Origin: JAXDTI01 sp034090045
GTDB lineage: Bacteria > Actinomycetota > Actinomycetes > Actinomycetales > Actinomycetaceae
Length of the DNA stretch: 64,000 bases
Assembly (NCBI GenBank): GCA_034090045.1
Contig: JAXDTI010000001.1
Coordinates: forward strand, 62,001-126,000
Reading direction: 5' to 3'
Made by a program: the position numbers and the translations under genes. The notes under the pieces were generated by a model, which made no database searches, was not told where the DNA came from, and worked only from the letters and a program-made list of their open reading frames with translations. Shown here one piece after another: positions 27,160 to 36,525 of the stretch; positions within the stretch are counted from its first letter, which is position 1; every line of letters begins with the position of its first letter.

Positions 27160-27231
27160 CACGAGTGAGAATATGCAGTTCATATACCCCCCACCCATAA
27201 AATCAAGACAGCGAATACAGAGGGAATAACT

Positions 27232-28689
27232 ATGGCACAAATCGTTATCCTCGGTGCCGGCATCTCCGGACACACCGCAGCGATGCGGCTGGCTCGTGAC
27301 CTGCGCGGCAGCCAACACAAAATCGTGGTAATCAACCCGCGTACCTACTGGAACTGGGTGCCCTCAAACATCTGGGTCGGCACCGGCAAAATGGACGCTA
27401 AAAAGGTCACTTTCGAACTCGGCCCTATCTATAAACGCGCGGGCGTGGACTTCCGCCTGGGTGCCGCCACGGTCATACACCCCGAGGGCGGCGACGGCCA
27501 CAACCTGCCGTTCGTGGAATACGCCGAGGGCGTGGGCGGCACCGGCGCGACCCGAAGCGTCGAATACGACTTCCTCATCAACTGTACCGGCCCGAAACTG
27601 AAGTTCGAGGCAACCCCCGGTCTCGGCCCCGACACTGGAAACACCGTATCTGTGTGTACTGACCAGCACGCAATCGGAGCCGCGAAAGCTTTCAAAGAGG
27701 TCGTGCAACGCCTCCGGGCAGGCCAAAAGCAGCGCCTGGTCATCGGCACCGGCAGCGGCACATGCACCTGCCAGGGTGCAGCATTCGAGTACACCTATAA
27801 CGTGGAGCATGAACTACGCGAAATGGGTTTGCGCGACAAGGCCGAAATCGTGTACCTGACTAACGAAGCAGAGCTGGGTGACTTCGGTGTCGGCGGTCTG
27901 ACTTTCAAGGATCGCGGCTACCTGATGAGTTCGAGACAGTGGGCAGAGTCGCTGTTCCGCGAGCGTGGAGTTAAAGCGCTGACCGGTACCGCCCCGGTGA
28001 ATATCACCAAGGACGAAATCACCTATGAGAACATCGCCGGTGAGACCCACACGATTCACTATGATTTCGCGATGCTGCTGCCGCCGTTCGTGGGTGTCGG
28101 CATGACCGCGGTAGACAAAAACGGCGAGGACATCACCGGCAAGGTTTTCAATCCCGCGGGGTTCTTGAAAGTGGACGGTGACTATACCCCGAAAAAGTTC
28201 GAAGAGTTTGACGCGAAAGATTGGCCAAAGACCTATCAGAACCCGGACTACCCGAATATGTTTGCTGCCGGTATTGCGTTTGCGCCGCCGCACCAGATTA
28301 CGCGGCCATACACGAACCCGAACGGAACCGCTATCGCCCCGGCACCGCCACGCACCGGGATGCCGAGCGGAACGATTGCCGCGCAAGTCGCGAAATCTGT
28401 CGCTGACCTGCTGAAGAACCCACACGCTAAGCTGCATGAAGCATCGATGGCGGAACTTGGTAGCGCCTGTGTGGCCTCTACCGGCAATAACCTGTTTTCC
28501 GGTTCTGCAGCCTCGATCCTGATGTACCCGATTGTTCCAAACCCCGAAAAGTTCGGTGTGACCGGTCGCCACCCGCGCCACACTAAAGGCGAGATCGGCT
28601 TGGGCGGGCACTGGACGAAACTGTTGTATCACTACCTGTTTATCTATAAGGCAAAAGCCCGCCCGCTGTGGTGGCTGCTGCCGGAGTGA
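27232..28689 (+). CDS. Sulfide:quinone oxidoreductase-like flavoprotein
   Basis: A 485-residue FAD enzyme that should oxidise sulfide to polysulfide or persulfide and pass electrons to quinone at the membrane. The FAD motif is VILGAGISGHTAAMRLARDL. Cysteines at 178/180 (GTCTCQGAAFEY) and 413 (GSACVAS) match the redox cysteines required in SQR and absent from plain NDH-2 enzymes. The C-terminal GGHWTKLLYHYLFIYKAKAR-type segment is the amphipathic membrane-binding tail. GAGGGAATA precedes the ATG. A 62-residue gene follows 24 nt downstream. A CstR-like repressor and a rhodanese are encoded elsewhere in the window. The substrate assignment is from family knowledge. Confidence 0.82.
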   Translation: MAQIVILGAGISGHTAAMRLARDLRGSQHKIVVINPRTYWNWVPSNIWVGTGKMDAKKVTFELGPIYKRAGVDFRLGAATVIHPEGGDGHNLPFVEYAEGVGGTGATRSVEYDFLINCTGPKLKFEATPGLGPDTGNTVSVCTDQHAIGAAKAFKEVVQRLRAGQKQRLVIGTGSGTCTCQGAAFEYTYNVEHELREMGLRDKAEIVYLTNEAELGDFGVGGLTFKDRGYLMSSRQWAESLFRERGVKALTGTAPVNITKDEITYENIAGETHTIHYDFAMLLPPFVGVGMTAVDKNGEDITGKVFNPAGFLKVDGDYTPKKFEEFDAKDWPKTYQNPDYPNMFAAGIAFAPPHQITRPYTNPNGTAIAPAPPRTGMPSGTIAAQVAKSVADLLKNPHAKLHEASMAELGSACVASTGNNLFSGSAASILMYPIVPNPEKFGVTGRHPRHTKGEIGLGGHWTKLLYHYLFIYKAKARPLWWLLPE

Positions 28690-28713
28690 ATCGGATTCGA
28701 GAGGAGAAAGATA

Positions 28714-28902
28714 ATGGAAGACAGTTTCAAAGATGTTCAAGATCTCGATGCCGAGACCGGCGCGCGGATTTCGAAAACTTTCCTGCCGACGAAGCGCACC
28801 CTGACGTTCCGAAATTTTGTGCCTTGGCAGCTATTGAAGATGATCGCGTTCAACGCTTCGGTGGTAGCCTCGATTATCCTCAGCGAACGCACGGAAAAGT
28901 AA
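28714..28902 (+). CDS. Small SQR-linked protein, function unknown
   Basis: A 62-residue protein with GAGGAGA well placed before its ATG, 24 nt after the SQR stop, hence co-transcribed. The N-terminal half is polar and acidic. The second half, FRNFVPWQLLKMIAFNASVV, continues as a hydrophobic or amphipathic helix that could sit at the membrane. It may be an assembly or docking factor for SQR, by context only. A terminator follows at 28990. Confidence 0.7.
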   Translation: MEDSFKDVQDLDAETGARISKTFLPTKRTLTFRNFVPWQLLKMIAFNASVVASIILSERTEK

Positions 28903-28989
28903 AATGGGGGCGCTACAGGGTCGGCTCAATACTGGCTAAGTCGGGTAAAGACGGGTGAACAGCTGTCGCCTCGCCGCGAAACCATAAAA

Positions 28990-29024
28990 GAACCCGCACC
29001 CTGGCAATAGGTGCGGGTTCTTCG
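28990..29024 (+). terminator. Rho-independent terminator of the SQR operon
   Basis: GAACCCGCACC (28990-29000) and GGTGCGGGTTC (29010-29020) form a perfect 11-bp stem with a 9-nt loop, followed by TTCGTT. It lies 88 nt after the small gene. From here to 29194 nothing else is recognisable. Confidence 0.82.
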
Positions 29025-29194
29025 TTCCCCATCTCAAGAAAGCAATAAAACCAAGAATCTCGGCCGTTGCTGTACTTCATAGGTTAGCTGCCCGCGCTTG
29101 GAGCAGCTTGGGATACACCTGAAAGTTCCCTTAAAAATTTGGGTTGGGGGGCGGGATTGCGGATTCGTCCCGACCATACAGAACTCGGCGCGGT

Positions 29195-29836
29195 TCACCC
29201 GTAGGTGTCGCGTGGACCGCGGCCGGGCACCGAACGTGGACCGTGATTCCAGGAACGCTGATACGGGCCAAGAATCTGGACTTTCTGCACCAGACCGGCA
29301 CCCAGCTCCTCGTCGATACGCCGCATCAACGCTGGCAGCTCATATTTCAAGGCGGTCGCCCACGCCGTCGAATCGGTGCGCACCACAATCCCGAACTCTG
29401 CGACTTCCTCCACGCGGGTGTGAGGCGCGAGGCGCTCACCCACAATGCGCGGCCACAGCTCCACCACCCGACCGATCGCGACCTGCCGTTCGATACCGGC
29501 ACTCCGCAGAGAGCGGCGCATCACCTTGCCGAGGCGCAACGGCTGGCGGTGGCGAACCACGCGCCGACCAGGCTGGTTTTGCAGCAGAGCTATGCCGCGC
29601 AGGTGGGAGCGGGTATAGGCATCAGCGGATCCCTCGGGAATGTCGAGGGTCACCTCGGAGGGGGCGGTGGCGGGCTCGGCGCCCCGCGCCGAGCCGGTTT
29701 CGCCGCGGGGATTATCCGACCCGCCTGCTGTCTGGCGGTGGCGGAGTTGCGCGGCTGGTAGCGGGGCGTGGCCGCGGGCGAAAGCGTCCGCCTGCGCTCG
29801 GCGCAGGCGGGCCACCGCCATGGTTTCTTCGGTCAC
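29195..29836 (-). CDS. dciA: DUF721/DciA-family protein
   Basis: A 213-residue protein whose C-terminal half matches DUF721: VMRRSLRSAGIERQVAIGRV, ELWPRIVGERLAPHTRVEEV, then a beta-rich segment with LRRIDEELGAG-like LMRRIDEELGAG. DciA proteins interact with the replicative helicase at initiation. AGAGGTGA supports the GTG at 29836; the alternative upstream ATG at 29878 lacks one. The N-terminal half is Arg/Ala-rich and disordered. DciA is usually beside recF-gyrB in actinobacteria; here it stands apart, between the SQR locus and a pirin gene. Confidence 0.78.
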   Translation of the reverse strand: MTEETMAVARLRRAQADAFARGHAPLPAAQLRHRQTAGGSDNPRGETGSARGAEPATAPSEVTLDIPEGSADAYTRSHLRGIALLQNQPGRRVVRHRQPLRLGKVMRRSLRSAGIERQVAIGRVVELWPRIVGERLAPHTRVEEVAEFGIVVRTDSTAWATALKYELPALMRRIDEELGAGLVQKVQILGPYQRSWNHGPRSVPGRGPRDTYG

Positions 29837-29914
29837 CGATTCACCTCTTTCTGCGGCTATTCTATATGCGGCGGGCATGGGGGCGGCGCGGGTTTTAGCT
29901 GTTGAGCTGTGGTG

Positions 29915-30937
29915 TTAGTTGTTGAGTTGCGGGCGGGCTATCGGCGCCGGGTTTGTGCGTGGCTTCAAACGCATACTCGTGAGTTCTGGCGCGTCAATGC
30001 GTAGTTCCCCGGACGGGTCGTGTCCGATATAGCCGTGTTCTGTGCCGAATCGCGGTCCAGCGTCCATCCATTCGGTGCGGAATTGGCGGATTTCTTCGGT
30101 GTTGCGGCCTATAAAATTCCACCACATCACGATTGACTCGTCGAAGGGTTCCCCGCCCAGCAAAATGAACCTGGCCTCGGTGTTTCCGGTGTTTTCGACG
30201 CGCAGGGTGCGCTCGCCGATGCCGGTATAGGCCATTTTTGTGGGGGTTATGTCTACGCCTTCGAGTTCGATTGTGCCGGTGTCGAGCAGCAGCCCGTGCT
30301 CGAATTCGGGGTTTGTTTCTATGGTGAGGGTTTTCCCGGCAGCGAGCCGTACTTCGGCTCCAAGCAGCGGGGTGAAGGTGGAGACTGGCGAGGATTCACC
30401 AAACAGGTCGCCAACGAACACGCGGGCGTGAGCGGCGGCGAGGTTCACGGTGTCGGGTACGTAGTGGTCGAATCGGGGTGTGGTGAAACGGGCGGCGTCC
30501 GGCAGTGCGGTCCACAGTTGTACGCCGTGCAGGGTGCGGGTGCTCTGTGTGGAGACCTCGGAGTGGGCAATCCCGGCACCAGCGGTCATAAAGTTGGCTT
30601 CACCAGGTAAAACGACCGCGTGGTTGCCGGCTGTGTCGTGGTGGTCGATTTCGCCGTCAAAGAGCCATGAGACGGTTTGTAGGCAGGTGTGCGGGTGCGG
30701 GGCGACGTCCATTCCGCCGCCGGGTTGTACACAGTCCAGGCCGTAGTGGTCGGAGAAGCACCAGGCGCCGATGAAGGAGCGTTGCCGCTGTGGTATGGTG
30801 CGGTGCACGGTGATTGATTGGAAACCGCCGAGTGGTACGGCACGCGGGTTGAGCAGTTCGACGCGGCCGTCGTTTTCGCAGTGCGGGGCGGCGGGTTCGA
30901 GGCTGAAGGCTGCGGGGTGTTTTTCGGTGTTTGACAT
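29915..30937 (-). CDS. Pirin-family cupin protein
   Basis: A 340-residue double cupin. The N-terminal cupin carries the iron-binding residues typical of pirins: PHPHTCLQTVSWLFDGEIDH, plus the His and Glu in GAGIAHSEVS. The C-terminal pirin_C domain contains EFEHGLLLDTG and LLGGEPFDESIVMWWNF. The ATG at 30937 begins a stretch that aligns with the family; an upstream ATG in the frame encodes low-complexity sequence. Bacterial pirins act as redox sensors or quercetin dioxygenases; which applies here is unknown. Confidence 0.87.
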   Translation of the reverse strand: MSNTEKHPAAFSLEPAAPHCENDGRVELLNPRAVPLGGFQSITVHRTIPQRQRSFIGAWCFSDHYGLDCVQPGGGMDVAPHPHTCLQTVSWLFDGEIDHHDTAGNHAVVLPGEANFMTAGAGIAHSEVSTQSTRTLHGVQLWTALPDAARFTTPRFDHYVPDTVNLAAAHARVFVGDLFGESSPVSTFTPLLGAEVRLAAGKTLTIETNPEFEHGLLLDTGTIELEGVDITPTKMAYTGIGERTLRVENTGNTEARFILLGGEPFDESIVMWWNFIGRNTEEIRQFRTEWMDAGPRFGTEHGYIGHDPSGELRIDAPELTSMRLKPRTNPAPIARPQLNN

Positions 30938-31089
30938 ACCACCATTATCCGGCGCGGCGGTGCTTTCCGCCTGCGGAACAAGGCTCCGGGCGGGGACGGA
31001 CAGCGACAGGCCGTGCACAAAACTGGTGATTTTGATGCGAAACCACAAAAAAAGGTCATTTCCCATCAAAATCACCAGAGTTATGCTCG

Positions 31090-32538
31090 CTAAACAAATC
31101 TCCGGGCGTAAAGGACAGGCTCAGTTTGCGGAGAGTCCTCGGCGAGCAGGTCGCGGGGGGCTGGCAGGGTGCGGGTGCGCCGCAATATCTCATAGGAGCC
31201 GAGCAGCAGCACCAGGTAGGGCACCCCGGCATACCAGGTGAGTGGCATCAACCAGTGTAGAGCCACAAAAATTGCTACACAGGCTGCTATCACCAGCCAA
31301 TTCACGACCGGCGCGCCCCACAGCCGCCGCGGCGGTAACTCCAGGCCGGCCTGTCGTCGAGCTCGTCTGAATGCCAGGTGGGTCGCCATGATGATGCACC
31401 AGGTGATCAGGATCGCGACCGTTGTTGCCCCGAGTAGCACCGAGAATGCACTGTTTGGCGAGATGATTGAAAGCGCTGCGGCAAGTGTCACTACCACGAG
31501 GGAGAGCAGCACCGCTCCGCGTGGCGCGCCTTTTGCCGATACGCGTGCTGCGAAACGTGGTGCCTGTCTTTCGAGGGCGAGGGCGTGTATCATTCTGGTT
31601 GCCGCATACAGGCACCCGTTCGCTGCCGATAGCGCGGACACGATCAGTACCGCGTTCATCAGGTGTGCAGCTGCCATCACCCCGGAGAGTTCGAGTGCTC
31701 GAACAAATGGTGACTCGCTGATATTGGTGCCTTGAGCTGCGGTTTCTTGCCAGGGTTGGAGCGCTAAAACCACCGTAATCGCGGCTATATAGAAAATCAA
31801 GATGCGCCATATCATTGCGGAGGCGGCTCGCGGTATTGAACGTTTCGGTTCTTCGGATTCTGCCGCTGTGGAGGACACATTTTCGATACCACCGAATGAA
31901 AACACCGCCATACAGGCAGCCGCCAGCACACCGGGGACTCCCATCGGCGCGAATCCGCCTTCGTCTGGTACCAGGTTTCCCCAGCCTATCGCGGTTACGC
32001 CCGGCATCGCCCCCGTGATCAGAGCTAATCCGAGGAGGATAAACGCCACTGCCGCTATGACTTTTATCATCGAAAACCAGTATTCGGTGGATCCGTAGAG
32101 ATGCACGGAAAAGAAGTTGAATGCCACAATCACTGCCGCGCAGCCTACTGTGCCTGCCCACAGCGGCACTTCAGGGAACCACCAGCGGATATAGGTTGCG
32201 GTAGCGGTGATTTCTGCGCCCACGGCGACGAGTGATTGGATGGCGAAGTTCCAGCGCGCCAGGTACCCGCCGCGCTGCCCGAGATAGGATGCGGCGACCG
32301 TGCCGTGACCGCCGGCGACTGGGTGGGTGGAGACCATTTCGGCGAGCGCCCACACAACGGCGAGCGCGAATGAGCCGGCTATCAGGTAGGAGATGATGGT
32401 GGCTGGACCGGCGAGGGCGATCACTGAGCCGGAGCCGAGAAACAGCCCGGTTCCGAGCGCACCGGAGAGACCGATCATCGAGACCTGCCGGTGGGTCAGG
32501 CCGCGATGCAGGGCACCGGCATTGGTTTTGTCTGGCAT
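31090..32538 (-). CDS. APC-family amino acid permease
   Basis: A 482-residue protein with about 12 transmembrane helices. The start HRGLTHRQVSMIGLSGALGT, followed by GLFLGSGSVIALAGPA, is the substrate/proton-binding first helix of the AAT subgroup (GabP, AroP, ProY). SFGGIENVSSTAAESEEPKR is the conserved loop of helix 6. It would import an amino acid or GABA with protons. The substrate cannot be read from sequence. The ATG at 32538 has only a weak ribosome-binding site. It lies just downstream of the lytic transglycosylase gene on the same strand. Confidence 0.87.
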   Translation of the reverse strand: MPDKTNAGALHRGLTHRQVSMIGLSGALGTGLFLGSGSVIALAGPATIISYLIAGSFALAVVWALAEMVSTHPVAGGHGTVAASYLGQRGGYLARWNFAIQSLVAVGAEITATATYIRWWFPEVPLWAGTVGCAAVIVAFNFFSVHLYGSTEYWFSMIKVIAAVAFILLGLALITGAMPGVTAIGWGNLVPDEGGFAPMGVPGVLAAACMAVFSFGGIENVSSTAAESEEPKRSIPRAASAMIWRILIFYIAAITVVLALQPWQETAAQGTNISESPFVRALELSGVMAAAHLMNAVLIVSALSAANGCLYAATRMIHALALERQAPRFAARVSAKGAPRGAVLLSLVVVTLAAALSIISPNSAFSVLLGATTVAILITWCIIMATHLAFRRARRQAGLELPPRRLWGAPVVNWLVIAACVAIFVALHWLMPLTWYAGVPYLVLLLGSYEILRRTRTLPAPRDLLAEDSPQTEPVLYARRFV

Positions 32539-32595
32539 ATTTACAGGCTAGCAGGGTGGGCGGGTTCCCAGGAGTGGGCGCGTGGGTAACCGTGA

Positions 32596-33369
32596 TCACC
32601 GGCGGCAGAGCAGTTCCGCTTTGTTTCGTAGTATCACGATTGAGCGCCAGGTGGAGGGGCGGTACCATTTGGGTTGTATCGTTGAGCGTGCCCGCTGGGC
32701 GGCAGCTTCCGCTTCCGCTTCCGGGTTTTCGGAGCGCGCTAGTTCCTCAAACTGTCCGCCGTAGTCGTCAACTAGCCGGTGCACTGTCTCCACATATCCG
32801 ACTGTTTCCGGTATCCACGCCGGGAACCCGGCGGCTTTCTGAACCTGCCCGCGTCCGGCGTTGTAGCAGGCTAAAGCCATATCTACTTCGGAGTATTCCC
32901 CGAGAGCTATCGTGCCGGCATCCACTTGTGTTCGCACCCATTTCACGTTGTCGCACATCAGGTTTGCCTGTGACCATATTGCATCAGCTGGGTTCCAAAT
33001 GTCGGCGAGTCCGTCACCGTCGCCGTCTAGTCCCCAGCCTTCGGCCCATACCTGTGGCATGAATTGTGCCAGTCCTTGTGCTCCTGCCGACGATTCTGCG
33101 TGTTCATCCCAACCGGATTCGGAGTGGATTTGTGCCGCCAATAGTGCCGGGGTCACTTCCGGGCACACCTGCCCGGCTCGTTGTAGTGTCGGCAGGTACT
33201 GGGCTGGTACTGTCGCCTCATCGAAGCCCAGTACATAACCGATGTCGATATGTGCCCCGGCTGCGCATCCGGCAATCGCGTTCGGTACCGCCACGAAAGC
33301 TAAGAGGAGCACTGGTGGGAGCAGGATTGTTGCCAGCAGGGCGCGACGGAGCCGATGTTTGCGCGCCAT
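32596..33369 (-). CDS. Secreted SLT-type lytic transglycosylase
   Basis: A 257-residue exported peptidoglycan lyase. GGGGAGAGACCT sets the start at 33369. A basic N-terminus (ARKHRLRR) and hydrophobic helix form a signal peptide or anchor. The SLT core is IHSESGWDEHAESSAGAQGL followed by AQFMP; the Glu in HSESGW is the expected catalytic acid. ALACYNAGRGQVQ is the conserved downstream helix. The C-terminal tail is Ala/Glu-rich, then basic. A calcium-loop-like DGDGDGLAD sits inside the domain, as in other actinobacterial members. Confidence 0.9.
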   Translation of the reverse strand: MARKHRLRRALLATILLPPVLLLAFVAVPNAIAGCAAGAHIDIGYVLGFDEATVPAQYLPTLQRAGQVCPEVTPALLAAQIHSESGWDEHAESSAGAQGLAQFMPQVWAEGWGLDGDGDGLADIWNPADAIWSQANLMCDNVKWVRTQVDAGTIALGEYSEVDMALACYNAGRGQVQKAAGFPAWIPETVGYVETVHRLVDDYGGQFEELARSENPEAEAEAAAQRARSTIQPKWYRPSTWRSIVILRNKAELLCRR

Positions 33370-33503
33370 AGGTCTCTCCCCTGCTGCTTGGTTGTTTGGA
33401 ACAATTTTATAGGTTACCGGGGAGTGCTGGGAATAGCCTGTTTGCCGGTGTTGCCCGTCGTATAGAACCGGGGGGGCTTCCCACAGTAGTTGGTTTTCCA
33501 CCA

Positions 33504-34850
33504 TCAGCTGTTCGGGTTCTCGGGGAGGCGCATCCAGGTGTTTCCGCGCAGCCTGTACCCTAAAGTGGCGGCTCTGGCCAGGAAGAATACTCCACAGTAG
33601 CATCCCCACAGTAGCGCGAAATCCGTTGGGCTTCTACTTCCGTGGGTGGTGTACCATACCGCCGCGAGTACCGGCGCATAGATGGCGAGGTTGATGATAC
33701 CGGCCAGCGCCAGGTACCAGGCATCATTGGCTCCTATCAGGATCCCATCCCACATGAATACCAGGCCGGCCAGCGGCAAGAAAACTGCCGCCACCAGCAG
33801 CGCTACTGTGCTCGCGGAGTGTACTTCCGGGTTTGTGGTGAATATTGCCGGCCACAGGCCAGCCAGCGGGGCCTGGATCGCGGCTAGCGCCACTCCGCTG
33901 CCTGCCCCCCACAGGCTTATTCGTCGAATGAGCGCCCGTAGTGCACCCCGGTCGGCGCTCCCTAACTCGTATCCGATGAGGGCTTGTGCGGCGATAGCTA
34001 AGGCATCAAACAGGTTCGCGGTGACCGTCCAGGTGTTAGCGACGATTTGCCGGGAGGCGATTGCGGTATCGCCTTGTGCGGCTGCCACCCACAGGGTAGC
34101 GATAATTATGGTCTGCATGGTGAGGGTGCGAATCATCAACGGCACCCCACCGGCGAGCGCCCCCATTATCCCGCTGAAGTCTGGGCGTAGGGTGACGGGG
34201 CCGACGGCTCGCGCGCCCGCCACGATTTTCACGGTAAATGCTGCACCCATCAGGGTCGATGCGATTGTGGTGCCCAGGGCGGCTCCGGCTACCCCCATCC
34301 CGGCGGTGAATATCAGCGCGGCATTCAGGGCAACGTTCAGGGCAGCTCCGGTCATCGAAATAGCCATCGGGGTGCGGGTGTCGAGTTGTCCGCGTAGCGC
34401 TCCGGTACCGGCGAGCACCGCCATCATGCCTATCATGGAGGGTGCCGCCCAGCGCAGGTAGGTCACTCCATAGCTGCTGACTTGGGCAGATGCATTGAAG
34501 AAAGCTATGAAGTGTTCTGCGGCACTGAACAGTATGACGGTGACGGCGACACCTACTAGCAGCCCCAGCCAGAGACTGTCGATACCGGTTTTGATGGCGG
34601 CGGTTTTGTTGCCGGATCCGAGTTGGCGGGATGCGACCGCGGTGGTGGTGTAGACCAGGAAGATACACAGGCCGACTATCAGTACGTTTATGCTGCTGGC
34701 TATGGTGAGACCGGCGAGTTCGGCGGTACCGACGTGACCGATCATCGCCGTGTCGGCGAGCACCATCAGCGGCTCGGCGAGTAGGGAACCTAGCGAGGGC
34801 ACCGCCAGTGCCAGGATTCGCCGGTTCAGGCTCTCCGCGCCCTGACACAT
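33504..34850 (-). CDS. MATE-family efflux transporter (DinF-like)
   Basis: A 448-residue protein with 12 hydrophobic helices in two homologous halves. NRRILALAVPSLGSLLAEPL followed by MVLADTAMIGHVG is the typical first-helix sequence of DinF/NorM-type MATE proteins, which export cations or drugs against Na+ or H+. It begins two bases after the lysS stop codon and is therefore co-transcribed with lysS. Confidence 0.9.
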   Translation of the reverse strand: MCQGAESLNRRILALAVPSLGSLLAEPLMVLADTAMIGHVGTAELAGLTIASSINVLIVGLCIFLVYTTTAVASRQLGSGNKTAAIKTGIDSLWLGLLVGVAVTVILFSAAEHFIAFFNASAQVSSYGVTYLRWAAPSMIGMMAVLAGTGALRGQLDTRTPMAISMTGAALNVALNAALIFTAGMGVAGAALGTTIASTLMGAAFTVKIVAGARAVGPVTLRPDFSGIMGALAGGVPLMIRTLTMQTIIIATLWVAAAQGDTAIASRQIVANTWTVTANLFDALAIAAQALIGYELGSADRGALRALIRRISLWGAGSGVALAAIQAPLAGLWPAIFTTNPEVHSASTVALLVAAVFLPLAGLVFMWDGILIGANDAWYLALAGIINLAIYAPVLAAVWYTTHGSRSPTDFALLWGCYCGVFFLARAATLGYRLRGNTWMRLPENPNS

Positions 34851-34852
34851 AA

Positions 34853-36409
34853 TCAGTTTGTGGGTTTGACCAGTGGGAATGTTATTGTTTCGCGGATCCC
34901 CAGGCCGGTGAGTGCCATCAGTAGCCGATCCAGACCCATACCCATACCGCCGGTTGGTGGCATACCTTGTTCCATTGCTGTGAGGAAGTCGTTATCGAGT
35001 TGCATCGCTTCCGGGTCGCCTTTCGCCGCCGCCAGTGACTGTGCCTCGAAACGGGAACGTTGAATCACCGGGTCTACCAACTCCGAATAGCCGGTGGCGA
35101 GTTCGAACCCGCGCACATACAGGTCCCATTTTTCGACGATACCTGGGCGGCTGCGGTGGGGACGCACCAGTGGCGAGTTGTCTTCCGGATAGTCGCGCAC
35201 GAAAGTCGGTTGGTAGAGTTTGTCTTCACTGGTGGTCTCGAATATTTCTTCCACGATACGGCCATTAACCATATAGTCGTCTACTTCGATGCCTAGTTTC
35301 TGGGCGTGTGCTACCAGGTTGGCGCGCGGTGTTTCTGGCGTGACCTCTGCACCTACCGCTTCTGAAACCGTTTCATACAGGTCTAGGGTCTGCCACTGAC
35401 CGCTCAGGTCATATTCGCTGCCGTCAGCTAGCGTAACGACTTCAGAACCGAACACTTCGCGGGCTGCTGCCTGAATCAAATCTTGTGTGAGCTGCCCTAT
35501 CGTATTGTAGTTGCCGTATGCTTCATAGGCTTCCATCATTGAAAACTCGGGGCTGTGGGAGGAGTCTGCCCCTTCGTTGCGGAAGTTGCGGTTGATTTCG
35601 TACACCCGATCAACGCCGCCGATAATGCAGCGTTTCAGGAACAGTTCCGGCGCGATACGCAGGTACAGATCTATGTCATAGGCGTTCATGTGGGTGATGA
35701 ATGGGCGGGCGGCCGCTCCCCCGTGGATGGTTTGCAGCATCGGGGTTTCTGCCTCGATATAGCCGCGGCTGTCCATGAAATCGCGTAGTGCCTTTACTAC
35801 CCGATAGCGTTTGCGAACCATGTCGCGAGCAGCCGGGCGGGTGATCATGTCCAGGTAGCGTTGTCGGATGCGGGTTTCTTCGGATAGTTCGGATTCTTCT
35901 CCGGTCGCGGTGGTAAAGGTTTTGGGTAGCGGACGTAGCGCTTTTGAGGCGATTTGCCATGCCGGGACGGCCAGGCCGGTCACCGGGTCGAGTTCGGTGG
36001 GGCTGCCGGGGGTGGCGAAAACCGAGAGTTCGCCGCGTTTCGAGCTGATGACGCGACCGTGAACAAAAAGGAAATCACCGAGGTCAACGAGCTGTTTATA
36101 TTCCGCTAGTGACTCCGTGCCGATTTCGCCGGCGGAGAGCATCACCTGCAGGCGGGTGCCGTCTCCGGCTTGCAGCATGGCGAAGCATAGTTTTCCGGTG
36201 TTGCGGGCGAACACGACACGACCCGCGATGCCGACTGTATTGTCGGTTTCGGCTCCGGCTTCCAGACCCGCATATTTTTCGCGAATATCCTGGATTGTGC
36301 TGGTCAGCGGTAGTTCTACCGGGTAGGCTTGCTGTCCGGTGTCGAGGATTTGTTGGCGTTTTGCGGCGCGAACCTGCACCTGTTCGCTCATCTCGCTGTT
36401 TTCACTCAT
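34853..36409 (-). CDS. lysS: Lysyl-tRNA synthetase, class II
   Basis: A 518-residue class II synthetase charging tRNA-Lys. The N-terminal OB-fold anticodon domain (about 45-155) has TVGIAGRVVFARNTGKLCFA. Class II motif 2 is FRNEGADSSHSPEFSMMEAY and motif 3 is GMGMGLDRLLMALTG. Length fits the bacterial LysRS1/LysS group. The ATG at 36409 has a weak upstream GGGC; MSEQ six codons later is a possible alternative. The MATE gene follows two bases after the stop. Confidence 0.95.
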   Translation of the reverse strand: MSENSEMSEQVQVRAAKRQQILDTGQQAYPVELPLTSTIQDIREKYAGLEAGAETDNTVGIAGRVVFARNTGKLCFAMLQAGDGTRLQVMLSAGEIGTESLAEYKQLVDLGDFLFVHGRVISSKRGELSVFATPGSPTELDPVTGLAVPAWQIASKALRPLPKTFTTATGEESELSEETRIRQRYLDMITRPAARDMVRKRYRVVKALRDFMDSRGYIEAETPMLQTIHGGAAARPFITHMNAYDIDLYLRIAPELFLKRCIIGGVDRVYEINRNFRNEGADSSHSPEFSMMEAYEAYGNYNTIGQLTQDLIQAAAREVFGSEVVTLADGSEYDLSGQWQTLDLYETVSEAVGAEVTPETPRANLVAHAQKLGIEVDDYMVNGRIVEEIFETTSEDKLYQPTFVRDYPEDNSPLVRPHRSRPGIVEKWDLYVRGFELATGYSELVDPVIQRSRFEAQSLAAAKGDPEAMQLDNDFLTAMEQGMPPTGGMGMGLDRLLMALTGLGIRETITFPLVKPTN

Positions 36410-36525
36410 GCCCTGATTTTATCAAGCTGGGGAGCGATCGCCGTGCCGCGGTTAGCAGTGCAGCCGTGCTGCCCACTATAGTGGCGGTGGGGTCGATGTG
36501 GGGGCAGTATTGTTTCCGTGAACTG

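Noticed and set aside
27814..28740. 308-codon minus-strand open frame over the SQR gene
   Set aside because: It is antisense to the well-supported SQR frame, shows no domain and crosses the boundary to the next gene.
29098..29898. 266-codon plus-strand frame over the dciA region
   Set aside because: It is antisense to a DUF721 frame with recognisable motifs, and its translation is Arg/Pro/Gly-rich without domains.
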